Below, piece after piece: positions 8,945 to 16,505 of a DNA stretch of 64,000 nucleotides. Position 1 is the first letter of the stretch. The number at the start of each line of letters is the position of its first letter. The position numbers and the translations under genes are program-made. The stretch is from Palleniella intestinalis (GTDB lineage: Bacteria; Bacteroidota; Bacteroidia; Bacteroidales; Bacteroidaceae), in NCBI RefSeq assembly GCF_013166595.1, contig NZ_JABKKG010000003.1, positions 273,408 through 337,407 on the forward strand. Reading direction: 5' to 3'. The notes below the pieces were generated by a model, which searched no databases, had not been told where the DNA came from, and saw nothing but the letters and a program-made list of their open reading frames with translations.

Positions 8945-10630
8945 TTAGAAAACAATTTTCAGTATGGCGCCACTATTTGCAGGGACTGTGAATTTCACGC
9001 TTTTTTCTTCGGAAAGATTCAGTGAGATGTCTTTCTTGGAAAGGAGCTCTTTCGCCTTGTATTTGCCGCGTTTTGCACGAAGGTAGTCAAGCGCAGCGGC
9101 AGGGATGTTGAGTTCGACTGTTTCATTGCTGTCAGAGAAATTCGCTGTGATGAGCAGTATCTCTTTGCCATTGCCACGCATGAAGGCGTATTGCTTGTCC
9201 AGATGCGGGTTGACATACATGAGGTCAAAGAACTTTCCGTCAGAAACAGAGGTTTCGGAATTGGCGATGTTGAGCACCTGTGAGTGGATTTTCTCCAGTG
9301 CTTTTTCCTCCTTGCTCAGTTCCTTGCGTGCGTAATAGCCTTTGCGCAATGTGTCAACACACCAATAGTCGAATATTGTTGTGCGGCCGTCACATCCGGA
9401 GAAGCCTTCTGCGTCCATGCCTTTCTCACCAAATTCCTCACCGGCATAGAGCATGAAAGGATTGTTGCGGAGTAGGGCGGAGACGATAAGTGCCGGGATG
9501 CCTTTCTCTGCAGAGCCTGCAAAGAAGTCTGACGCAATGCGCTGCTCGTCATGGTTTTCAAGGAAATAGAGCATCTTGTCCTTGATGTCCTCTGTTGCTT
9601 GCCATTGGTGTGTTATTTCCTGTGTGGAACATTGTCCGCAGGTTATGGCGCGGACAGTGTCGTACATACCAACCTTGTCATAGAGATAATCGAAGCCTGC
9701 ACTGATGTAGTTGCGGTATTGGTTAGGGTCATAGACCTCACCGATGAAGCTTATCCATGGATATTCCTCTCGGACCTCATTGGTGGCATAGTGCCAGAAA
9801 GCTGCCGGCACCATCTCTGCCATGTCACATCGGAAGCCGTCGACACCTTTTGAAGCCCAGAACATCAGGATCTGTGTCATCTTGAACCATGTGTCAGGCA
9901 CGTTTCCTTCTTCGTCAGTGAAATGTTCGGAGCGTCCTCCTGCGTCACAGTAGTCTATGCCATAATTGAGTTTGACAGTCTCGTACCAGTCGTTCTTTCC
10001 CGGTTGTGCAGAGAACACATCATTGCCTGTTGCTTTTGCAGGCTGCTCTGTGTATGGCTCTATGGTGTTGCCGTCACTGTCATGGGATGTGTCAAACCCC
10101 GGATTGAAGTCTTGTCCCCAGCAATAGTAGAAATTGTTCTTGACGGAGAAATGCCAGTCCTTGTTGTCATCGGCACCAAGGTACTTCACGCCTTCAGGAC
10201 AGCAGATGGAGTGATATTCGCGGGCAACGTGGTTAGGCACAAAGTCCATGATGACTTTCAGTCCTGCTTTGTGTGCTCTTGCAATGAGTTGTTCATACTC
10301 ATCCATACGTTTTGTTACGTCCGTTGCCATGTCCGGGTCGACATCGTAGTAGTCAACTATCGCATATGGGGAGCCCGCCTTGCCTTTTATGATTGCCGGA
10401 TGATTCTTCGGAATACCGTACTGAGTGTAATCGGTGGCAGTGCCGTGGCGTATGACTCCTGTGAACCATACATGCGTGCATCCAAGTTTTCTGATGCGTC
10501 GGAGTGCGGTGAGGTCAATATCATTGAATTTGCCAACACCGTTCTCTGCTATAGATGCGTTCACCCGCCTGTTGACATTCTTGTTGCCAAACAAGCGGGT
10601 GAACATCTGATATATTATGATTTTTTCCAT
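8945..10630 (-). CDS. GH13 alpha-amylase family glycoside hydrolase, cytoplasmic
   Basis: A 561-residue GH13 enzyme acting on alpha-glucans or malto-oligosaccharides. It has no signal peptide, so it probably works on intracellular storage or imported glucan. The four GH13 regions are present: region I MDFVPNH (129-134), region II GFRCDMAE with nucleophile D269, region III IGEVYD with acid/base E298, and region IV LENHDEQR with D361. The N-terminus (IIIYQMFTRLFGN) and the C-terminal all-beta domain are usual for the Bacteroidetes members of this group. It lies 60 bp downstream of fabD and 17 bp upstream of the FKBP gene. Linkage to fatty-acid synthesis is positional only. Exact subfamily and product cannot be told from the sequence alone. 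Confidence 0.92.
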   Translation of the reverse strand: MEKIIIYQMFTRLFGNKNVNRRVNASIAENGVGKFNDIDLTALRRIRKLGCTHVWFTGVIRHGTATDYTQYGIPKNHPAIIKGKAGSPYAIVDYYDVDPDMATDVTKRMDEYEQLIARAHKAGLKVIMDFVPNHVAREYHSICCPEGVKYLGADDNKDWHFSVKNNFYYCWGQDFNPGFDTSHDSDGNTIEPYTEQPAKATGNDVFSAQPGKNDWYETVKLNYGIDYCDAGGRSEHFTDEEGNVPDTWFKMTQILMFWASKGVDGFRCDMAEMVPAAFWHYATNEVREEYPWISFIGEVYDPNQYRNYISAGFDYLYDKVGMYDTVRAITCGQCSTQEITHQWQATEDIKDKMLYFLENHDEQRIASDFFAGSAEKGIPALIVSALLRNNPFMLYAGEEFGEKGMDAEGFSGCDGRTTIFDYWCVDTLRKGYYARKELSKEEKALEKIHSQVLNIANSETSVSDGKFFDLMYVNPHLDKQYAFMRGNGKEILLITANFSDSNETVELNIPAAALDYLRAKRGKYKAKELLSKKDISLNLSEEKSVKFTVPANSGAILKIVF

Positions 10631-10690
10631 TTATACAATTGATGGTGAATGCTGATATTAAGTAACTGCTGATTGATTTCCAACAGTTAC

Positions 10691-11587
10691 TTATGCAATA
10701 CCGGAGATTGTCACTGCATCATTGCCTTTCGCAATTTTTGCAATCATTCCCTGAAGAGCTTTACCAGGGCCGCACTCCACGAAATCCGTTGCGCCATCAG
10801 CAATCATCTGCTGTACTTCATAAGTCCATTTTACAGGAGCTGTGAGCTGTGCGATAAGGTTCTCCTTGATTTCAGCAGGGTTAGTGTGTGCCTTTGCGTC
10901 AACATTCTGGTAAACAGGAACTTTTGGTGTCCGGAACTCAGTTGCTTCGATAGCTGCCTGAAGCTCATCCTTTGCAGGCTGCATAAGAGGGGAGTGGAAC
11001 GCTCCGCCTACAGGAAGTGGAAGGGCGCGTTTTGCACCGGCAGCTTTCAGCTGTTCGCAAGCCTCGGCAATAGCCTCTTTGTTTCCTGAGATTACAAGCT
11101 GCCCCGGGTTGTTATAGTTGGCAGGGACAACGATGTTACCCTCCTTTGATATTCCTGCACAGATTTCTTCAATCTTGGCATCCTCAAGTCCGATGATTGC
11201 TGCCATTGTTGAAGGTGCAGCTTCGCATGCCTTCTGCATAGCCATGGCACGCTTTGACACAAGTTTCAAGCCATCCTCAAAGGACAGTGCGCCTGCTGCT
11301 ACAAGGGCAGAGAACTCACCGAGAGAGTGACCTGCAACCATTTCTGCGTCAAACTGATCACCGAGGCATATTGCTGAGATTACAGAGTGGAGGAAGACTG
11401 CTGGTTGTGTCACCTTTGTCTGCTTAAGTTCCTCTGCTGTTCCTTCAAACATCACCTTTGTGATTTCAAAACCGAGGATTTCGTTAGCCTTATCGAAAAG
11501 TTCCTTTGCTTTAGGATTGTTGTCATACAGTTCCTTGCCCATTCCTGAGAACTGGGCGCCTTGACCGGGGAATACAAATGCTTTCAT
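10691..11587 (-). CDS. fabD: Malonyl-CoA:ACP transacylase
   Basis: Transfers malonyl groups from CoA to acyl carrier protein to feed type II fatty acid synthesis in the cytoplasm. The 298-residue length is normal. Seen directly: the opening FVFPGQGAQFSGMGKELY, the nucleophile elbow GHSLGE with S88, R113 in SKRAMAMQ, and the catalytic histidine H198 in GGAFHSPLM. It follows the ribosomal-protein genes after a probable terminator, so it may have its own promoter in the 115-bp gap or receive read-through. The ATG lies at the start of the conserved domain and needs no correction. Confidence 0.97.
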   Translation of the reverse strand: MKAFVFPGQGAQFSGMGKELYDNNPKAKELFDKANEILGFEITKVMFEGTAEELKQTKVTQPAVFLHSVISAICLGDQFDAEMVAGHSLGEFSALVAAGALSFEDGLKLVSKRAMAMQKACEAAPSTMAAIIGLEDAKIEEICAGISKEGNIVVPANYNNPGQLVISGNKEAIAEACEQLKAAGAKRALPLPVGGAFHSPLMQPAKDELQAAIEATEFRTPKVPVYQNVDAKAHTNPAEIKENLIAQLTAPVKWTYEVQQMIADGATDFVECGPGKALQGMIAKIAKGNDAVTISGIA

Positions 11588-11634
11588 ATTTATATCTATA
11601 TAATATGTTGTGTGATGATTATTGGTATTTACAA

Positions 11635-11671
11635 AAAAAGTCCCAAACAGACAGGCTGTAAGGAACTTTTT
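11635..11671 (-). terminator. Terminator of the rpsF-rpsR-rplI operon
   Basis: On the minus strand, AAAAAGTTCC pairs with GGGACTTTTT across a 17-nt loop and runs into a T-tract. It sits 32 bp after the rplI stop codon. Confidence 0.75.
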
Positions 11672-11702
11672 ATATTAAGATTTTGCTTTTGGTGCAAAAG
11701 GA

Positions 11703-12230
11703 TTACTCTGCAACTTCCTCTGCAGGAGTTTCTGTAGCCTCAGCCTCTGTTTCTGCAACAGGAGCCTCTTCCTTTACAGGAGCTGTCTCGCCTTCAGCGA
11801 TGACTGTCACAGGAATCTCAACTTTGACTTCCTTGTGGAAAACAAGTGTTGCAGCATACTCGCCAACGAACTTGATGTCCTTCATGATGACACGCTTGCG
11901 GTCAATCTCAAGACCCTGCTTAGCAAGCTCGGCAGCAACTGTTGCAGCTGTGACAGAACCGTAGAGAGCACCTGTAGTAGAAACTTTGCCTTCTACTGTT
12001 ACAGAAGCACCGTTGAACTTAGCTGCCTCTTCCTCTGCCTTTGCGAGAATAGCAGCGAGTTTGTGAGCCTGCTGCTTGAGGTTCTCAGCGAGAACTTTCT
12101 TTGCTGAAGGAGAAGCAATGATAGCTTTGCCTTGTGGGATGAGGTAGTTACGGCCGTAACCTGACTTCACTTCCACGATATCGTTCTTGTATCCAAGACC
12201 GATAACATCTTCTTTCAGAATGATTTCCAT
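11703..12230 (-). CDS. rplI: 50S ribosomal protein L9
   Basis: Ribosomal large-subunit protein that binds 23S rRNA through its N-terminal domain. The N-terminal domain is clear: MEIILKEDVIGLGYKNDIVE, then VKSGYGRNYLIPQGKAIIAS, the L9 signature. The long connecting helix runs to about 78, and the C-terminal domain to about 148. At 175 residues it is longer than the usual 148-150 because of an acidic Glu/Ala/Thr-rich tail (about 150-175), which is common in Bacteroidetes L9 and probably disordered. Third gene of the rpsF-rpsR-rplI operon, 22 bp after rpsR. Confidence 0.97.
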   Translation of the reverse strand: MEIILKEDVIGLGYKNDIVEVKSGYGRNYLIPQGKAIIASPSAKKVLAENLKQQAHKLAAILAKAEEEAAKFNGASVTVEGKVSTTGALYGSVTAATVAAELAKQGLEIDRKRVIMKDIKFVGEYAATLVFHKEVKVEIPVTVIAEGETAPVKEEAPVAETEAEATETPAEEVAE

Positions 12231-12252
12231 TATTGTAGTCCTCCAGTTTTTA

Positions 12253-12519
12253 TTACTTCATCATATCTGTTACATAAGGAAGGAGTGCAATCTGGCGGCA
12301 ACGCTTGATAGCTGTAGCCACACGACGCTGATACTTCAGAGATGTACCTGTGATACGGCGTGGGAGAATCTTGCCCTGCTCGTTCAGGAACTTCTTGAGG
12401 AACTCAGGATCCTTATAGTCGATATACTTGATACCGCTCTTCTTGAAACGGCAATACTTCTTTTTCTTAACGTCAATTGTTGGGGCGGTAAGATATCTGA
12501 TTTCTGACTGCTCTGCCAT
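12253..12519 (-). CDS. rpsR: 30S ribosomal protein S18
   Basis: Small-subunit protein that pairs with S6 on 16S rRNA. The 88-residue sequence carries the family core: [40 protein letters not shown], and [20 protein letters not shown]. It starts 2 bp after the rpsF stop codon (genes nearly abut), which fits translational coupling of the two interacting proteins. Confidence 0.97.
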   Translation of the reverse strand: MAEQSEIRYLTAPTIDVKKKKYCRFKKSGIKYIDYKDPEFLKKFLNEQGKILPRRITGTSLKYQRRVATAIKRCRQIALLPYVTDMMK

Positions 12520-12521
12520 GA

Positions 12522-12866
12522 TTATGCCTCCTTGTTTGAAAGTTTGTTACGACGCTTCTCAGCATACTGTGCTGCATACTTGTCAAGTTTGACAGTCATA
12601 AAGCGGATTACTTTTTCATCACGGCGGAAACCTGTCTCAAGAGTAGCGATTACCTCAGGCTCAGCCTTGAACTCAACGAGGTTGTAGAAACCTGTAGACT
12701 TCTTGTCGATAGCGTAAGCCATCTTCTTGAGTCCCCAGTTCTCCTCGTTCACGATTTCTGCTCCGTTGTTCTTGAGCAGTGTTGTGAATTTTGCAACTGT
12801 CTCCTTTGCCTGTTCGTCAGACAAAACGGGAGTAAGAATGAAGACAGTCTCGTACTGATTCATCAT
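12522..12866 (-). CDS. rpsF: 30S ribosomal protein S6
   Basis: Small-subunit protein, 114 residues, with the ferredoxin-like S6 fold: [40 protein letters not shown], and a C-terminal [17 protein letters not shown]. First gene of the ribosomal operon. A minus-strand TAACTTTG box (12955-12962) lies about 90 nt upstream, leaving room for an autoregulatory S6:S18 leader, although no diagnostic leader structure was recognised. Confidence 0.97.
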   Translation of the reverse strand: MMNQYETVFILTPVLSDEQAKETVAKFTTLLKNNGAEIVNEENWGLKKMAYAIDKKSTGFYNLVEFKAEPEVIATLETGFRRDEKVIRFMTVKLDKYAAQYAEKRRNKLSNKEA

Positions 12867-12954
12867 AATAGATTGAATGTTTATTAATTAATTATATGTA
12901 TAGATGGTGCGCTCATGGGTATGCATGACATGCCCTGTTTGCACAAACCAAATG

Positions 12955-12962
12955 CAAAGTTA
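12955..12962 (-). promoter_or_regulatory. -7 promoter box for the rpsF operon
   Basis: TAACTTTG on the minus strand matches TAnnTTTG and lies 89 bp upstream of the rpsF ATG. The -33 element is not evident. Confidence 0.5.
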
Positions 12963-13118
12963 GTAAGAATTATGCAGATACACAGTATGTCTTGGTATGA
13001 TGTGCCTGATAATTATTTTTTTTTAACTATTTATAGGCGTTTAAAGACTTAATATTAAGAGATATTGTTGTATCATCTTTGCAAATAAAGGCCTTTCTTT
13101 GTCTTATTGTTGTTTGGA

Positions 13119-13137
13119 AAACGCCTTGATTGGCGTT
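13119..13137 (-). terminator. Hairpin downstream of the sigma-factor operon
   Basis: On the minus strand AACGCC and GGCGTT pair across a 6-nt loop and are followed by TTCC, a few bases after the CpxP-like gene's stop. The stem is short, so this is a weak terminator. Confidence 0.45.
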
Positions 13138-13141
13138 GGGC

Positions 13142-13639
13142 TTATTTGTTGTTTCTTTTTGTGTCTTTTGGGTTTTTACGTTCCCGGCTCATCTGCCTGA
13201 ACTTTATTTTGTCAAATTTGTCAGACTGATGCAATGCTTCCATGACTTTTGTTGCAGGCAACTCCTTAAGCATGCGCAAGTGGTACTTCTGTTGCAGCTG
13301 CTTTCTTTGGATGTCAAGTTTGTCGCCTTCTATGATAGCCTTGCGGCATTCGCTTTCGGTTGTCGGGCGATGTCTTTTCTGTTTGTGGCTCTGCTTGAAG
13401 AGTTCGCGCTCTTTTGCGCGCATCTCATCGTATATGGCAAAGAATTTTTTCGCCTCTTCTTGCGTCAGTTTTGCCTCACGGGTGACAAATTGGCGGTGTT
13501 CCTTTCTGTATGACTCTTTGTCGAATTTCTGGCAATTCGCCATTGCTGTTACCATTGTCAAGGAGAGTAACAGTATAAGATGAATGAATCTGTTCATGTG
13601 TTGTCGCTTTTTGGAATGTACGTTTAGGGTTGTGTTCAT
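13142..13639 (-). CDS. Small periplasmic CpxP/Spy-like protein of the ECF sigma operon
   Basis: A secreted, highly charged helical protein. A signal peptide is visible (NRFIHLILLLSLTMVTAMA), followed by a Lys/Arg/Glu/Gln-rich region with REAKLTQEEAKKFFAIYDEM and the repeated LQQKYHLRMLKEL pattern. These recall CpxP/Spy-type periplasmic sensor-chaperones that commonly end ECF sigma operons in Bacteroidetes. The listed start overlaps the preceding gene's stop by 4 bp (ATGA), which favours coupling. The more conventional signal-peptide start is the second Met at 13597. Function as envelope-stress sensor is inference from context. No catalytic motif is seen. Confidence 0.8.
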   Translation of the reverse strand: MNTTLNVHSKKRQHMNRFIHLILLLSLTMVTAMANCQKFDKESYRKEHRQFVTREAKLTQEEAKKFFAIYDEMRAKERELFKQSHKQKRHRPTTESECRKAIIEGDKLDIQRKQLQQKYHLRMLKELPATKVMEALHQSDKFDKIKFRQMSRERKNPKDTKRNNK

Positions 13640-14007
13640 TCGTTTAGCATGTCGTGAATGTCCTGACTGTCAAACATTACGTAGTCGGCAGCCTCGTCAA
13701 CAGTGTAAGCATACTGCTCTGCAGATTTCCCAATCTCTGCCTCTGCCAGATGCTTGTCGTACTGTGAGTCATTGTGCATTGTCACTGCGACAACGGCAAT
13801 AAGCAGCGAAGCAGCGATGGATGCGGCATAATATGTGAGTCGGGACTTCGTTTTTGAGACTGCGATAGGATGCTTTGTGACTTGCAATGGCTCTTCACTC
13901 TGCTCCGGAATCTTTGCCATTATTGACGAAGACAGATTCTCAAAGTATCCTTCCGGCACTTTGAAATGCTCCTTTATGTTAATACCCTTGTCGTTCATAA
14001 TATACAT
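13636..14007 (-). CDS. Putative anti-sigma factor, single-pass membrane protein
   Basis: A 123-residue protein with a cytoplasmic N-terminal part containing EHFKVPEGYFENLSSSIMAK, one transmembrane helix (YYAASIAASLLIAVVAVTM, about 59-77) and an acidic C-terminal part. The VPEGYFENL motif followed by one membrane segment is the usual form of the gene placed directly after ECF sigma factors in Bacteroidales, where it is presumed to hold the sigma factor at the membrane. It has no ZAS zinc motif, so the assignment rests on topology and position. An alternative start is Met4 (13998). It follows the sigma gene after 50 bp and overlaps the next gene by 4 bp. Confidence 0.75.
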   Translation of the reverse strand: MYIMNDKGINIKEHFKVPEGYFENLSSSIMAKIPEQSEEPLQVTKHPIAVSKTKSRLTYYAASIAASLLIAVVAVTMHNDSQYDKHLAEAEIGKSAEQYAYTVDEAADYVMFDSQDIHDMLNE

Positions 14008-14057
14008 GTTTTGACAGTTGTTCTTTTAAGGATAAGATGACAAAAGCAGGAAAAGGT

Positions 14058-14567
14058 TTAATCGTACTGCTCGAAAAATGCTGAGATTTTCTTTACTGCA
14101 ATGTGGTAGCTGGCTTTCAGTGCTCCTTCTGACTTGCCGAGAATCTCGCTTATCTCTGAATATTTCTTGTTTTCAAAATATTTAAGCTGGAACACAAGTT
14201 TCTGCATGTGAGGCAGTTCTCCTATTGCTTGCTGTAGTCTTGCGGCTGTCTCGTCACCGTCAAAATATTCGTCAGCCATGAGCCTTGATGCGATAGAGCA
14301 TTCTTCGCTGCCCTCATCTGAGAGTGAGTAAAACTGTTTCTTTTTTCTCAGGAACTCGAGTGCTTCATTGATTGCTATCCTGTACAGCCATGACGAAAGG
14401 CTTGATCTTCCTTCGAATTGTGGCAGTCCGTTCCAAGCCTTGATGAATGTATTTTGTAGAACGTCGTTAGCGTCGTCATGGCTAAGCACCATACGACGAA
14501 TTTGCCAATACAGTTTTTCACCGTATTGGCCAACTATCTGCTCGAATTCTTTTCTTGATTGTTCCAT
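14058..14567 (-). CDS. ECF-type RNA polymerase sigma factor
   Basis: A 169-residue sigma-70 family protein with only regions 2 and 4, the ECF layout. Region 2 runs through DDANDVLQNTFIKAWNGLPQ and SSLSSWLYRIAINEALEFLR. Region 4 carries the helix-turn-helix LPHMQKLVFQLKYFENKKYS followed by EISEILGKSEGALKASYHIA. It directs RNA polymerase to a small regulon, probably including its own operon (sigma, putative anti-sigma, CpxP-like protein) in response to an envelope signal. The three genes are contiguous on the minus strand. Confidence 0.94.
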   Translation of the reverse strand: MEQSRKEFEQIVGQYGEKLYWQIRRMVLSHDDANDVLQNTFIKAWNGLPQFEGRSSLSSWLYRIAINEALEFLRKKKQFYSLSDEGSEECSIASRLMADEYFDGDETAARLQQAIGELPHMQKLVFQLKYFENKKYSEISEILGKSEGALKASYHIAVKKISAFFEQYD

Positions 14568-14651
14568 CTGTCAAGGTGAAACTTCTCGCCACAAGCAGGG
14601 ATGCACATTTCTGTTCCCTGCCGGAAATGCAAAACAAAAGTTTTTTGCGGT

Positions 14652-14954
14652 TTATTTTATGGATATTTTTCTGACTGTCTTTCCCACCTTTATTATATAG
14701 CAGCCTTTAGGGAGGTTGAGGTCATAGTGGCGGTCGTGTCCGTCGACAACAAAGCTTTTCACGCGTACACCTGCCACATTATACACATACAGCATCTGTC
14801 CGTTAGCATTGGCAACATGAATCGTTGACTCGTTCGTCACGGAGACAACCGGTTGCTGTTCTTGCTCGATGATTTCCACATTAGCCATTGCGCACTCAGG
14901 CACAACGACAGTCATGGTCAAAGCGAAGAGAATGGAGTATATGTATTTCATCAT
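14652..14954 (-). CDS. Tiny secreted protein consisting almost only of a T9SS sorting domain
   Basis: A 100-residue protein with a signal peptide (to about residue 25, PECAMA) and a short linker (NVEIIEQEQQPVVSVTNES). The rest is a T9SS type A C-terminal domain: IHVANANGQMLYVYNVAG, then VRVKSFVVDGH and YDLNLPKGCYIIKVGKTVRK. The YNVAGxxV and LPKGxYIIKVG motifs are the classical sorting-domain signatures. Normally this domain follows a large cargo; here there is no cargo. It may be a remnant of a larger protein, a stand-alone partner of the secretion machine, or a peptide-precursor-like gene. The start could also be Met2 (14951). A minus-strand TATTTTTG box at 14980-14987 suggests its own promoter. 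Confidence 0.8.
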   Translation of the reverse strand: MMKYIYSILFALTMTVVVPECAMANVEIIEQEQQPVVSVTNESTIHVANANGQMLYVYNVAGVRVKSFVVDGHDRHYDLNLPKGCYIIKVGKTVRKISIK

Positions 14955-15120
14955 AAGCTATTCGTTTGTATTTTATATGCAAAAATAGCAAATTATTTGA
15001 AAAAACACAAGAAATCAAAAACGCAAGTGCGGTATATTATTTTTTTTTAACACCCGGCATACAATAATCAGGCAACATGCTAAGTTGCTATCGTCTCATG
15101 CCACATTGTCCGCATAACTT

Positions 15121-15786
15121 TTAGTATTGTCGCTCACCGAAAATATACGTTCCGACACGCACCATGGTGGAACGGCACTGCATGGCAATCTTGAAATCCG
15201 AGGACATTCCCCATGAACGCTCGCGGAAATTCTCATCATCGGCGAAATAAGCGTTCTTGACCTCGTCAAAAAAGTCTGCTGCCTCAGTAAACTCAGAGCG
15301 TATCCGGTCTTCGTCATCGGTGTTGGATGCCATCATCATCAGTCCGCAGATTTGCACATGTTCCATACTGCGCCATTCGCCGTCGGCAAGAAACCGTCGG
15401 CAGTCTTCGAGGGAAAAGCCGTATTTTGACTCCTCTTCAGCAATGTGAAGCTCAAGCAAAACCTTTATTATGCGGTTGTTTTTTGCAGCCTGCTTCTCAA
15501 TCTCTCTAAGCAGTTTGGCAGAGTCGCATGCCTCCACCATGTCTATGTACGGCGCGATATACTTGACCTTATTGGTCTGAAGATGTCCTATAAAGTGCCA
15601 CTCGATGTCTTTCGGCAGCAGTTCATGTTTCCGTCTGATTTCCTGTTCATGGCTTTCGCCGAACACACGCTGTCCCTCCTCATAGCAGGCAAGTATCGCC
15701 TCTGCGGGGTGGTATTTGCTTACAGCCACAAGGCGGCAGCCCGGTGCAAGGCTGTCAAGGACGTTATGCAATCTATCCTTTATCAT
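15121..15786 (-). CDS. YggS family pyridoxal-phosphate homeostasis protein
   Basis: A PLP-binding protein of the YggS/PROSC family, involved in vitamin B6 balance and amino-acid metabolism, with no known catalytic reaction. Seen: the PLP-lysine motif LVAVSKYHPAEAI, VFGESHEQE, the signature EWHFIGHLQTNKVKYI, HIAEEESKYGFS, CGLMMMAS, and the C-terminal phosphate-binding stretch MVRVGTYIFGER. The frame is open up to 15852, but the Met at 15786 (MIKDRLHNVLDSL) gives the normal family N-terminus, so I use it. It follows a DUF4494 gene, a pairing common in Bacteroidales. Confidence 0.93.
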   Translation of the reverse strand: MIKDRLHNVLDSLAPGCRLVAVSKYHPAEAILACYEEGQRVFGESHEQEIRRKHELLPKDIEWHFIGHLQTNKVKYIAPYIDMVEACDSAKLLREIEKQAAKNNRIIKVLLELHIAEEESKYGFSLEDCRRFLADGEWRSMEHVQICGLMMMASNTDDEDRIRSEFTEAADFFDEVKNAYFADDENFRERSWGMSSDFKIAMQCRSTMVRVGTYIFGERQY

Positions 15787-15857
15787 CAGAACTTGTTGGA
15801 AATTATGAATTGTCGGTTGTCCCACGATGATTCCGGCGTGAGACAACCGCATTGTGT

Positions 15858-16346
15858 TTACTGTTCGTACTCAGGTTTGTCGTTCACTTCCTGCTTCTTT
15901 GCAGCGTTGTGCTCAAAGATGTCCATGATAGAAGTGTCCTGAATGGCTGCGAAGATGTAGTCAATGGCTGTTCCGCCCATTACGTCTTCAACATATTTCA
16001 CAGCCTGCTGCAGTGTGTGAGCCTGCACAAGATAAGTCACAGGAGAGAGCTTCTCCTTTTGTGTCTTCTCGTCGATAGTGATGAATTTCAGCTTTACTTT
16101 GAAGAATTTGTCGTCAGTATCAGCGTCAGAGAACATGATTTCTCCGTATCCTGCCTGTGATATGCCTGTCACTTTGAAATCTCCGCTGATGTAGCTTGAC
16201 ATTTCTTCTATGATAGCTGCTTCTGCCTCAGTAAATGAAAGTGCGTCAACGACATAAAGCTCTGTCACCATTTTCTGCTGGCCGTTCTCCATCATCTTCT
16301 CGTAACGTATCTTGGTTTCAAACCAGTTCGCTGTTCTTGATCTCAT
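15858..16346 (-). CDS. DUF4494 domain-containing protein
   Basis: A 162-residue cytoplasmic protein with the family opening SRTANWFETKIRYEKMMENG and the core ELYVVDALSFTEAEAAIIEE, followed by FKVKLKFITIDEKTQKEKL. The function is unknown. It is the first gene of a two-gene operon with YggS. The operon has a good promoter on the minus strand (TTTG and TAATTTTG 19 bp apart, 16421-16451). The family is restricted to Bacteroidetes as far as I know. Confidence 0.88.
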   Translation of the reverse strand: MRSRTANWFETKIRYEKMMENGQQKMVTELYVVDALSFTEAEAAIIEEMSSYISGDFKVTGISQAGYGEIMFSDADTDDKFFKVKLKFITIDEKTQKEKLSPVTYLVQAHTLQQAVKYVEDVMGGTAIDYIFAAIQDTSIMDIFEHNAAKKQEVNDKPEYEQ

Positions 16347-16420
16347 TTTCTTGTCTTTTTATAATGTATGTATTCGTTTATATATGTTTTGAGAGCTTAC
16401 GCTCTTTTGCATAGTTTCTG

Positions 16421-16451
16421 CAAAATTACGCATAAGCCCTCAAAATACAAA
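16421..16451 (-). promoter_or_regulatory. Promoter of the DUF4494-yggS operon
   Basis: On the minus strand TTTG (16451-16448) is followed after 19 bp by TAATTTTG (16428-16421), a good match to the Bacteroidetes consensus. The DUF4494 ATG is 75 bp downstream. Confidence 0.75.
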
Positions 16452-16505
16452 GGTTTTTGTGTGATTTTTTCAATTATTTAGCAGAGCACAGTCTGCTTCC
16501 ACGGC

